Shown: in pieces, positions 1-7,239 of the stretch | How the letters are laid out: each line of letters opens with the position of its first letter | Numbering within the stretch: position 1 is the stretch's first letter | Assembly: GCA_964450355.1 (NCBI GenBank) | Contig: CAYVDH010000144.1 | Location: forward strand, 1-9,257 | Length of the DNA: 9,257 nucleotides | Reading direction: 5' to 3' | Source: CAYVDH01 sp964450355 | Lineage (GTDB): Bacteria; Bacteroidota; Bacteroidia; NS11-12g; UBA955 | Position numbers and translations under genes: made by a program | The notes under the pieces: model-generated | Told to the model about the DNA's origin: nothing | The model's input: only the letters and a program-made list of their open reading frames with translations | Database searches by the model: none

Positions 1-30
1 AGTTTTTTGAAGACGAATGTTGCTGCTCAT
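1..30 (-). CDS. Start of a gene running off the window; possible helix-turn-helix/excisionase-like protein of a mobile element
   Basis: An ATG at bases 30-28 (minus strand) opens a frame reading MSSNIRLQKT, still open at the window edge, so only ten residues are visible. From memory, many Bacteroidota helix-turn-helix (excisionase-like) proteins encoded beside tyrosine recombinases begin MSSNIR followed by a short basic stretch and then a Cys-x-x-Cys zinc ribbon. The match is suggestive but rests on ten residues. The context fits: the start lies just downstream of a repeat-dense non-coding stretch (31-174) with a candidate promoter at 139-173, next to the 3' end of mnmE. No clear Shine-Dalgarno is present, but the A-rich sequence just before the ATG is normal for this phylum. 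It could instead be an integrase start or a chance open frame; the rest of the gene would settle it. Confidence 0.45.
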   Translation of the reverse strand, partial: MSSNIRLQKT

Positions 31-45
31 TTTGTTGCCTGTTGT

Positions 46-79
46 TGCTACATGTAGCAGCTTGTAGCTGTATGTAGCA
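46..79. repeat. Three-copy 10-base tandem repeat (TGTAGC) within a hairpin
   Basis: TGTAGC recurs with an exact 10-base period at 53-58, 63-68 and 73-78. The first copy also lies in the perfect 12-base palindrome GCTACATGTAGC (47-58). The outer arms TGCTACAT (46-53) and ATGTAGCA (72-79) are perfect complements. In plus-strand RNA the stem extends inward by five more pairs (54-58 with 67-71, two of them G-U), giving a 13-bp stem with an 8-base loop. Ten-base phasing places each copy on the same face of the helix, as expected for cooperative protein binding. No T-run follows, so it is not an obvious terminator. Confidence 0.6.
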
Positions 80-93
80 TGTTCTCTCCCGAG

Positions 94-140
94 TGTTGCC
101 TGATTTGTGGGCAACAAATCTGGGCAACAATCAGGCAACA
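94..140. repeat. 12-bp perfect inverted repeat in the non-coding region below mnmE
   Basis: TGTTGCCTGATT (94-105) and AATCAGGCAACA (129-140) are perfect reverse complements separated by 23 bases, and that spacer holds two further direct GGCAACA copies. The right arm can also pair with 31-41 (TTTGTTGCCTG with 132-142), so the two pairings are mutually exclusive in a single strand. It may be an operator pair, a recombinase core or arm site, or a leader hairpin of the partial gene at base 30. The sequence alone does not decide. Confidence 0.6.
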
Positions 141-173
141 AATATAGGTAAAAAAGTGGAGTTGGGCAACAAA
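139..173 (-). promoter_or_regulatory. Candidate Bacteroidota-type promoter for the partial gene starting at base 30
   Basis: On the minus strand, TTTG at 173-170 (a -33-like element) is followed after 23 bases by TATATTTG at 146-139, which matches the TAnnTTTG -7 consensus. The spacer is at the long end of the usual range. Transcription would start near base 132, leaving a leader of about 100 bases. Both elements are embedded in copies of the iterated motif (ATTTGTTGCC), so a protein bound to those motifs would compete with RNA polymerase. AT-rich DNA yields such matches by chance, hence the modest confidence. Confidence 0.3.
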
Positions 174-174
174 T

Positions 175-237
175 AAAGGAAAGATAAATCAGCTAAAAGC
201 TAACAATAACAGGCATTTATGAAACAAAGGAAAGATA
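175..237. repeat. 12-base direct repeat AAAGGAAAGATA, second copy abutting the mnmE stop
   Basis: AAAGGAAAGATA is present at 175-186 and again at 226-237, 51 bases apart, within a wider similarity (171-189 against 222-240). The second copy ends one base before the mnmE stop codon (239-241). Its GGAAAG (229-234) forms a 6-bp inverted repeat with CTTTCC (242-247), which is the last coding part of mnmE. On the mnmE transcript that gives a short hairpin spanning the stop codon with a U-rich tail, a weak terminator at best. Direct repeats at the 3' end of a conserved gene can also mark a recombination site. Confidence 0.45.
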
Positions 238-238
238 G

Positions 239-1594
239 TTACTTTCCGATACAAAACTGACTAAATATATTAGCCAAAATTTCATCGTTGGTAATTTCAC
301 CTGTAATTTCAGATAAATAATAGATTGCCATTTTTAAATCCTCTGCTAATAAATCTGTATGGATTTGAGAATCTATTCCCTGTATTGCTTGATTTAAATA
401 GGTCAAACTGTTGCTTAATGATTGAAAATGTCTTTGATTAATGATGATGGAATTTGAATTTGCCAAAACAGTTTCATAATCTAAGCATAATTCATGTTCT
501 AACTCATTGATGTTGTTGCCAAATTTTGCAGAAATTAATACAGGTTTAATTTTATCGTATTGCACATTTGCAACATCCATTTTATTTCCAACTACAATGA
601 CTTTTTTATCAGAAGGTATATTTTCTAAATCACTAAGTACTTGTTCTTCGTTAATTTCTAAAACATCAAAAACATACAATACGATTTGCGCTTCATTTAT
701 TTTCGTTAGAGTTTTTTCTACCCCTATTTTTTCTATTTCATCTTCTGTTTCTCTAATTCCTGCAGTGTCTATTAATCTAAATGTTATTCCATTGATATTA
801 AATTTCTCTTCAATGGTATCTCTCGTTGTGCCTGCAATTGTAGAAACTATTGCTCTGTCGTCTTTTAACAAATAATTAAGCAATGATGACTTCCCAGCAT
901 TCGGACGTCCAACGATGGCTACAGGAATTCCTTTTTTAACCGCATTGCCAGAATTAAATGAAATTAACAAACTTTGTATTTGTTCAACTATCGTTAATAA
1001 TGTGTTTTTTAATTGATTTCTATTAGCAAATTCTACATCCTCTTCTCCAAAATCAAGTTCTAACTCAACCAGAGAAGTAAATTGAAGAATGTCTTTTTTC
1101 AATTGTTTTATTAAATCACTAATTCCGCCCTTTAGCTGACTGATTGCTGCTTGATGTGAAGATTGATTTTCTGAATTAATCAAATCAGAAACTGCTTCAG
1201 CTTGAGACAAATCAATTTTGTTATTTAAGAACGCTCTAAGTGTAAACTCACCGGGTTCTGCTAATCTTGCTCCATGTTCAATACACAATTGCATTATTTT
1301 GTTCAACACATATTCTGAACCGTGGCAACTTATCTCTACAACATCTTCACCCGTATAGGTATTTGGACCTTTAAAAACAGATACTAGCGACTCATCTATG
1401 TGCTTATCCATTTCAAAAATTTGGCATAAGTGAACTGTATGAGAGTTCCATTGATTTGACTCTTTTTTAATAATTTGGTTTAAAACATGAAAAGATAAAT
1501 TACCAGACATCCTTAACAAATGAATGGCTCCTATGCCAGCAGGAGTGGCTTGTGCTACAATGGTATCTTTATTATTAAGATGAATAACTGACAT
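239..1594 (-). CDS. mnmE: tRNA uridine-5-carboxymethylaminomethyl modification GTPase MnmE
   Basis: MnmE works with MnmG to build the cmnm5 group on the wobble uridine (U34) of certain tRNAs, using a folate one-carbon donor and GTP hydrolysis in the cytoplasm. From the ATG at 1594 the protein has 451 residues, close to the usual length of about 450-460. It has an N-terminal folate-binding domain (about 1-120, opening MSVIHLNNKDTIVAQATP), a helical domain, and an inserted G domain with GRPNAGKS (229-236), TTRDT (256-260), DTAG (276-279) and NKMD (337-340). It ends in the invariant CIGK motif (448-451), whose Cys belongs to the active site. An upstream in-frame TTG at 1615 would add seven residues, but the family normally begins at this ATG and a candidate -7 element overlaps that TTG. 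It is separated from the upstream giant gene by a strong terminator, so it is an independent transcript. No frameshift or missing motif is seen. Confidence 0.97.
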   Translation of the reverse strand: MSVIHLNNKDTIVAQATPAGIGAIHLLRMSGNLSFHVLNQIIKKESNQWNSHTVHLCQIFEMDKHIDESLVSVFKGPNTYTGEDVVEISCHGSEYVLNKIMQLCIEHGARLAEPGEFTLRAFLNNKIDLSQAEAVSDLINSENQSSHQAAISQLKGGISDLIKQLKKDILQFTSLVELELDFGEEDVEFANRNQLKNTLLTIVEQIQSLLISFNSGNAVKKGIPVAIVGRPNAGKSSLLNYLLKDDRAIVSTIAGTTRDTIEEKFNINGITFRLIDTAGIRETEDEIEKIGVEKTLTKINEAQIVLYVFDVLEINEEQVLSDLENIPSDKKVIVVGNKMDVANVQYDKIKPVLISAKFGNNINELEHELCLDYETVLANSNSIIINQRHFQSLSNSLTYLNQAIQGIDSQIHTDLLAEDLKMAIYYLSEITGEITNDEILANIFSQFCIGK

Positions 1595-1612
1595 AAATTC
1601 ATTATGAAAGGT

Positions 1613-1620
1613 CAAAATTA
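1613..1620 (-). promoter_or_regulatory. Candidate -7 element for mnmE
   Basis: The minus-strand octamer TAATTTTG (1620-1613) matches the Bacteroidota TAnnTTTG -7 consensus and would place the transcript start a few bases upstream of the ATG at 1594. This supports that start over the TTG at 1615. The nearest TTTG upstream is about 30 bases away, too far for an ideal -33 element. A promoter is expected here because a terminator lies just upstream. Confidence 0.3.
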
Positions 1621-1651
1621 GATTAAAATAATGCCATATAAAAATATAGTC

Positions 1652-1686
1652 AAAAAAAATACCCGCCTTATGGAGGCGGGTATTTT
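1652..1686 (-). terminator. Strong intrinsic terminator after the giant surface-protein gene
   Basis: AAAATACCCGCCT (1656-1668) and AGGCGGGTATTTT (1674-1686) form a perfect 13-bp stem with a 5-base loop. On the minus strand the stem is followed by eight T residues (1659-1652, partly within the stem). It begins 20 bases past the stop codon at 1707 and so ends the sigma/membrane/giant-protein unit before mnmE. The plus-strand orientation has a shorter T-run, so the minus strand is favoured. Confidence 0.92.
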
Positions 1687-1706
1687 AAAGTTCATTTAAT
1701 ATAGGG

Positions 1707-4700
1707 TTAGTTTCTGATGATATGAACTATACCATTCAGTACAGGTTCATCTTTATCATCTCCTTTGTAACGGTATTTCAATATGTAGTAATAAACACCA
1801 TCAGGGCACTCATTGCCAGTGTTATTTACTTGACCATTCCAATCTTTGTTTTTATCTGTAGATTCAAACACTTTCTTACCCCAACGGTCAAAGATTACTA
1901 AGTCGTATTTCTCTTCTCCTTCGATGTAGATATTAAACACTTGATTTCCTTTTAAACCAGTAGGATCTTCTCCTTGGAAAGTATTCGCTTTGTCTGGAGT
2001 AAACACGTTTGGTGGTTTGATTCCAGCTTTGAAGTTGTTTACTAATTTTTGACAAATAGTGTCTTGACATTCTTTACCACTGTTGGCATCTAATGTTTGA
2101 ATGGCAATCATACATACCCAATAGCTACCTACTGAATCACGGTAATCACGGCAATGATTCATATCAATAGCCCCTGGACCTTTTTGCTCATTATCTATTT
2201 TCATTTTAGATGGGTCAATTGGTTTTAGTGTCGTGCTATTGATGTTACCACCACCATTAAAATAACTCCATAAGTATTTATCAGCATCGGTAGAAGTGTT
2301 AGGGAAACAGAATACTGGTTTTTTGCTAGAGTCTATTGTAAAGGCAGCTTTAACAGTACTTACATTGACTACAATACTATCTGTGGCAGCACAAACTTTT
2401 TCTGAAGAAGAAACTGAGCTGGCATCACCACTGAATCTCACTACGTATCTACCTTTATTGCTGTAAGATATGGTTTTAACAGAGTCTTTAGAAATCACGG
2501 TATCAAGTGGATTTTTACCAAAGTTCCAAATGTATTTAGGATAACGACCCGCAGGTTTTATTTCACCTCTTAAATTGACTATGTCATTCAGACAAACGGT
2601 GGTATCATTGTACAACTTGACTGTGTCGTAGGCAATTATTTCTATTTCAAAAATTGGTTGTTGTCCTTCAGTAGTATCCGGATATACAACGCTACAACGT
2701 TTTGTACCTCCTCCAGGCTCTTTTAAAACAAAGAAGTGAGTCAAATAAATTTGGTATTTTCCTGGTTTTTTGTATTTGTGAGAAATTGTATCGTTTAAGT
2801 TTGTAATGGTATCGTATTGGTTACCATAGCTGTTATCACCAAAGCTCCAAATCCACAAACTACTATCGGCTCTATTGTATGTACTTAAGTTACTAAATTT
2901 CACAATGTCGTCCACACAATATTTACGAGGTATGAAGGTATCAAAGAATGGTATAGGACCAGGTATAACTAAGATAGTTGAATCATAACTTACACAACCC
3001 AGCGAAGTTTCCACTTTCAACACTATTTTAAATCTTCCATTTCTTGTGTAATCATGACCTATTTGTGGTGGTAAACTGTTGTAGAAAATATTGGAATCAT
3101 TTCTACTCTTATCACCCCAATAAATAGTCCATTTGGTGATTCTATCACATGGTCCACCTAATGCATTGATGCATGGGTCTTGAATGTATGATGAATCAAA
3201 GAATTCAATGATTGTTTTACATTGTGGACGGTTAGTACTTAATTTAAATTGAGCACGTGCAGCAGTAATGTAAACATTTTGCTCAATGGTATCTTTACAA
3301 CCAGCGCTATCGCTTGATGCTACTCTGATTAAATAAATATCACCTGTATCTTGATTATAGTATATACTACCAGGAGTACTTAATCCACCTAATCTGATAA
3401 CAGGGTTACCCAAACCTGTGGCACTGTAAGGAGCTCCACCAAATATAGTTCTTGGAATTGCTGGATTATCATCTTTTTTACTGAAATCCCATTTAGTAAA
3501 TCCTTCTCTGTTAGGGTTACCAGCTTCTAATATTCTATTTCTCCAATAATCTGTAGGGTCTAATAATCTGAAGAAAATCTCAGGATACACCTCAAAGTAT
3601 CTGAATTGAGGAGTAGCTTCTACCTGATCTCCATGACAAAGTATGGTATCAGTAAAGTTAGCAGTGTTGTAATAACCTACAATTACTTTTTTAGCTGTAC
3701 CTGTTTGTTTAGTACAATTTTCAGGAGCACGGCTTCTTAAACCGAAATTAGCAATGTAATATCCTGAATATTGAGGAGCAAATGTATAAGCGCTATATGC
3801 TTTACCATCCCATCCCGTGGTCATATCTACTGGACGTAAGCTGGTATCTCTAAAATGTAATATTTGTTTTTCGTCAGCTACTTGGTAGAATCTTATGAAT
3901 CTTCCAAATCCTGTTGTATCCAAACATCCTCTTGACCCAGTGTATGGTTTTCCGAATGTACCTTGACCATTCCAAATGATTTCAGACATTTGAGCTGGAG
4001 ACAATTCATATACATCAATGTTATTTCTTTCTAAAATGGTTTTAATGATGTCAAACACAGGTGTAATGTCAGCTTCTGTATGCCATTTCGTAATTTTAGC
4101 AATTGGAATTCTATCCGTTTTATATCTATTATCTACACCATCAAAATAAGAAGAACGTTCGATGATTAAACTATCCATTAAATAAGTTGGATCATTTGGT
4201 ACTTTTTGGAAACGTTTGTATCTTTCGTTCACGCTTAATCTGTAGTATTGATTATAGAATTTACCAACGTTTGCAGCATCTAAAGTCCAATAAGCTTCTT
4301 CAACATCTGGAATGTAAGATCTATTTCTTGTTAATAAGGCTAAAGAAATAGAGTCTCTTCTACAAATTTTTGTAAATTCAGTTCCTTCTTTTGGTTTAAT
4401 GATTCTAAATCTATTATCTAATATTGGGAATCTTGCAAATTTCTCATAATAAACAGTATCAACACAACCTGTAGGATAATTTAAATCATCATCTGGTGGA
4501 GCGTTTGGATCTCTCCAAATTCCATTACCAATGATTAATCCAACATTGATGTATCCAGTGATAGAATCTTTGATATCATCTACTGTAAATTGTTTTGAAT
4601 AACGTGTTGGAGCTGGTCCATTGATTTGATATCCTGGAAGCGGAACTTGATAAGGCGGATTAATTGGAGGCAAATTACCAGTTGCAACAGAACCTGGAGT

Positions 4701-7187
4701 CAAGTTAGCTCCTACTAAATTCACCCATCCTGTTTTATTTAAAGCCGTATCAAAATTAATTTTAGCAAATGTTCTTGAGCAACCAGGTTTTGTATCTGAC
4801 AATATAAAGGTTATACCATAATTATCTTGGTCAGAACCCAAACATTGTACACCTTCTTTTCTCAATTTTTTAGCACTTGGTGGCTGTAATGCCAATTGTG
4901 CAATTGCTTCGTGTTCACAAGCCAATGCATGACAAATGTCTTTGTGGAATAATCTCACATTGAAACATCTCACTGTATTACCAGAGTAAAATTTCTGACG
5001 ATGAGCATCTGGATTAATGCTATCACCAACTTGATATCCTTGTATTGTTTCAGTTTTCCATACTTTATGCCATGGTTGAACCAAATTGGAAGCAATGGTA
5101 TCTTGTATGTACTCTAACCACACATTATATAATGCAGAGTCTGTAGGACTTTTTATGATGATGGACTGTCCTGGTTGAATGGTTTGATACCTTTGTCCTC
5201 TTGCTATGTTTGGAGGGAATCCATTGTTGTTGTCTATATATATTGTATCTCCACTTTTTATAAAGAATCTAGTGGCTACTGTCACATCCAATCGCGAAGG
5301 TCCTGCCATACCCCTCCTCACCATTTGCTTTCTTCTAATGTTTTTATAAATGATGGAGTCTTTGGTCTTTTTAGCTAATGCATTATCACCATACCAAACA
5401 ATGGTATCTCTGATGATTGACCAAGAAGAACTTGGCCACATTCTTTTTTGCAAACACAAACCTGAGTCTTTGTTGTATTGCATTACCCTTTCAGGTCTTA
5501 CACTGTTTTGCGTCATGTATATGGAATCCCAAGGAGTGTACCAGTGACTAGGTAATGTATCTTTACTAAACTTACAGTTTTTATCTACATTGACTCCGTT
5601 TTTAGTATCAGTAGTACATTTTTCGCAGAAATCATCATCAAAATCCCATACCCTTATAGTACATGAATTACCTCTTTGTTGATTTGAGTGTTTTTGACTG
5701 ACAGACTTGGCATCTGGTGTGAAAGAATGCACTAATGGTTTGTTAAATCCAGGATAAATCCATTCGTGAATCGATGGATTAAAAGTTGTGCCAGTAGCTA
5801 CTGGTTGTTTATTTGATTTCAAAATCATTAAACTATCATAAACCAATAACAATGAATCATCGTCTTTCATGTTTTTATCGTTGTGATAAAATTTAGAAAA
5901 ATTGTAAAAATGAACAGTGTCTTTGATTACACATTGATATCTTTGTGTATCTTCCAAAAATCTCATACCAGATAAAATGGAACCTTCAATTGTTGATTGT
6001 GGTCCAATCACTAATATGGTATCAAACACAGTTTTTGAACATCCTGGTATGACGTGGGTATAAGAGAATATGATTTTATGTGGTCCAAGTGCTCCAAATC
6101 GGTGTGTTCCTTGCCAACCTCTTGTAAAATTCGCAGGTAATCCCCTTATATCCTCGTAAGTGTATAAAGGATTAGCCCCTTGTGGTATAGGTCCGTCTTT
6201 TAATCTAAATGAAATTTCAGCATCACTCACACAAACGGAATCTCTAGTTGCTATAATAATTGGCTTAATGACTAAATTAGTTGCAGAAGCATTGAATGTA
6301 TATGTTTCAGTACATCCTGTTTTGGATGTCACTTTTAATTTTGTTGTAAAGTCTCCTTGATTAGGTCCTTGGGTTCTGAATGTATGTTTTACTATTGGCC
6401 CCCAATTTGAAGTATTTTTTGTCCCATCACCCCAATCCCATTCAAAAACACTGATGCTATCAAACGGAATGGTAGAATTATTGGTTACTGTCATTACTAC
6501 GCTATCACAAGCTTTTGGCCTGTTACTTGTAAAACTCAATCCTAAAGAAGCTTCTACTATAGCTATTGTAGGAAAATAAACTTTAGATATACATCCATTA
6601 CAATCTTCTACTTCTACAGTTACTCCATAAGTTCCTCCTGCTGGATTTTTAAATGATTTACAGAAAGTTCTAGGCATTTTAATACCTCCAGTGTTTGGAT
6701 CTCCAGTTACTCTAATTAATTCTCCATCGTCAAATAATATGGAAGAGACTTTAAGACATCCACCAGCATCTCCTGGCTCTGTACTGTCAATGAAACAGAA
6801 TGAATTTCCCAAAAAACATTGTTTTTTATTTGAAATTCTTGTTAGCTTAATTTTAGGTTTGTTTTTTACAACTACTTGAATTTGAGCATTACATGTTTGC
6901 CCATTGGCAAGCTTTAATGACAATTTAATGGTTTTGGTTCCTGCTGTTGTAAAAGTGAATGCAGCGTTACAATCTGCTACGTTCGTTCCTTCTCCATTAA
7001 AATCCCAATTGTAATTGGATGCTCCTGGAGAATTACAGAAAAACGTAATTGGGTCTCCAATACATGGAGAACCTTGGTAGGTAATGTTACACTGGGCATT
7101 GACGCTCAGCACGCCAAAAACCATTGCAAACATTAGACCTACAGCCTTTAGTTTGTTTGTTAAGTTAATTTTTAATTTCATGTTCAT
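1707..7187 (-). CDS. Giant secreted PKD-domain protein with type IX secretion (gliding-motility-type, CHU_C) C-terminal domain
   Basis: This 1826-residue protein starts with a basic, hydrophobic signal peptide (about 1-32, ending SVNAQ; no lipobox Cys at the right spacing). PKD-like Ig folds are visible near 33-108 (YNWDFNGEG), 215-310 (WDWGDG, about 250-255), 1311-1407 (IYWGDKS), 1410-1495 (WSFGDNS) and 1515-1600 (YIWNFG). The middle, about 400-1300, matches no domain I can name; it holds Cys-bearing motifs such as FCEKC (520-524) and HKDICHALACEHE (748-760). The last 100 residues, from PPNVFTP (1725-1731) through FDRWG (about 1766-1770) and WNG (1783-1785) to the end, form a CHU_C-type domain, the type B sorting signal for outer-membrane export by the type IX system. 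It is probably a surface or extracellular adhesin or matrix protein; no catalytic motif is evident. It lies 52 bases downstream of the membrane-protein gene with no terminator between. ATG at 7187 is used; the Met two codons later is a possible alternative. Confidence 0.9.
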   Translation of the reverse strand: MNMKLKINLTNKLKAVGLMFAMVFGVLSVNAQCNITYQGSPCIGDPITFFCNSPGASNYNWDFNGEGTNVADCNAAFTFTTAGTKTIKLSLKLANGQTCNAQIQVVVKNKPKIKLTRISNKKQCFLGNSFCFIDSTEPGDAGGCLKVSSILFDDGELIRVTGDPNTGGIKMPRTFCKSFKNPAGGTYGVTVEVEDCNGCISKVYFPTIAIVEASLGLSFTSNRPKACDSVVMTVTNNSTIPFDSISVFEWDWGDGTKNTSNWGPIVKHTFRTQGPNQGDFTTKLKVTSKTGCTETYTFNASATNLVIKPIIIATRDSVCVSDAEISFRLKDGPIPQGANPLYTYEDIRGLPANFTRGWQGTHRFGALGPHKIIFSYTHVIPGCSKTVFDTILVIGPQSTIEGSILSGMRFLEDTQRYQCVIKDTVHFYNFSKFYHNDKNMKDDDSLLLVYDSLMILKSNKQPVATGTTFNPSIHEWIYPGFNKPLVHSFTPDAKSVSQKHSNQQRGNSCTIRVWDFDDDFCEKCTTDTKNGVNVDKNCKFSKDTLPSHWYTPWDSIYMTQNSVRPERVMQYNKDSGLCLQKRMWPSSSWSIIRDTIVWYGDNALAKKTKDSIIYKNIRRKQMVRRGMAGPSRLDVTVATRFFIKSGDTIYIDNNNGFPPNIARGQRYQTIQPGQSIIIKSPTDSALYNVWLEYIQDTIASNLVQPWHKVWKTETIQGYQVGDSINPDAHRQKFYSGNTVRCFNVRLFHKDICHALACEHEAIAQLALQPPSAKKLRKEGVQCLGSDQDNYGITFILSDTKPGCSRTFAKINFDTALNKTGWVNLVGANLTPGSVATGNLPPINPPYQVPLPGYQINGPAPTRYSKQFTVDDIKDSITGYINVGLIIGNGIWRDPNAPPDDDLNYPTGCVDTVYYEKFARFPILDNRFRIIKPKEGTEFTKICRRDSISLALLTRNRSYIPDVEEAYWTLDAANVGKFYNQYYRLSVNERYKRFQKVPNDPTYLMDSLIIERSSYFDGVDNRYKTDRIPIAKITKWHTEADITPVFDIIKTILERNNIDVYELSPAQMSEIIWNGQGTFGKPYTGSRGCLDTTGFGRFIRFYQVADEKQILHFRDTSLRPVDMTTGWDGKAYSAYTFAPQYSGYYIANFGLRSRAPENCTKQTGTAKKVIVGYYNTANFTDTILCHGDQVEATPQFRYFEVYPEIFFRLLDPTDYWRNRILEAGNPNREGFTKWDFSKKDDNPAIPRTIFGGAPYSATGLGNPVIRLGGLSTPGSIYYNQDTGDIYLIRVASSDSAGCKDTIEQNVYITAARAQFKLSTNRPQCKTIIEFFDSSYIQDPCINALGGPCDRITKWTIYWGDKSRNDSNIFYNSLPPQIGHDYTRNGRFKIVLKVETSLGCVSYDSTILVIPGPIPFFDTFIPRKYCVDDIVKFSNLSTYNRADSSLWIWSFGDNSYGNQYDTITNLNDTISHKYKKPGKYQIYLTHFFVLKEPGGGTKRCSVVYPDTTEGQQPIFEIEIIAYDTVKLYNDTTVCLNDIVNLRGEIKPAGRYPKYIWNFGKNPLDTVISKDSVKTISYSNKGRYVVRFSGDASSVSSSEKVCAATDSIVVNVSTVKAAFTIDSSKKPVFCFPNTSTDADKYLWSYFNGGGNINSTTLKPIDPSKMKIDNEQKGPGAIDMNHCRDYRDSVGSYWVCMIAIQTLDANSGKECQDTICQKLVNNFKAGIKPPNVFTPDKANTFQGEDPTGLKGNQVFNIYIEGEEKYDLVIFDRWGKKVFESTDKNKDWNGQVNNTGNECPDGVYYYILKYRYKGDDKDEPVLNGIVHIIRN

Positions 7188-7239
7188 TTTGAGTGTGCTA
7201 TATTAGGTGATTTTTTTTAATTATTCAATTTTTTCTTTT

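Larger units (their letters stand above)
18..174. repeat. Cluster of short iterated TGTTGCC / GGCAACA motifs in both orientations
   Basis: The 7-mer TGTTGCC occurs on the plus strand at 33-39 and 94-100, and its complement GGCAACA at 110-116, 123-129, 134-140 and 165-171. The one-base variant TGTTGCT is at 18-24 and 43-49. The best copies share a longer core, RGGCAACAAAT, at 109-119, 133-143 and 164-174, with a one-base-shorter copy at 122-131. Pairs of opposed copies form the inverted repeats 31-41/132-142 (11 bp) and 94-105/129-140 (12 bp). Such an array is typical of binding sites for a DNA-binding protein, such as an excisionase, recombinase or autorepressor; that role is inferred. A lone TGTTGCC at 514-520 inside mnmE shows the 7-mer also occurs by chance, but not clustered. 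Confidence 0.75.

Noticed and set aside
1..174. CRISPR array
   Set aside because: The repeats are only 7-12 bases, occur in both orientations and are irregularly spaced, with no uniform spacers.
507..875. Plus-strand open frame of 122 codons opposite mnmE
   Set aside because: It lies wholly within the well-supported mnmE gene on the other strand, has no recognisable product, and its length is expected from the antisense of an AT-rich gene.
1595..1615. Longer mnmE start at the TTG (1615)
   Set aside because: The extra seven residues do not look like the family N-terminus, and a candidate -7 element overlaps this codon; the ATG at 1594 gives the expected beginning.
5175..6879. Several plus-strand open frames of 62-67 codons opposite the giant gene
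   Set aside because: All are antisense shadows of the giant coding sequence, with no domain, signal or ribosome-binding evidence.
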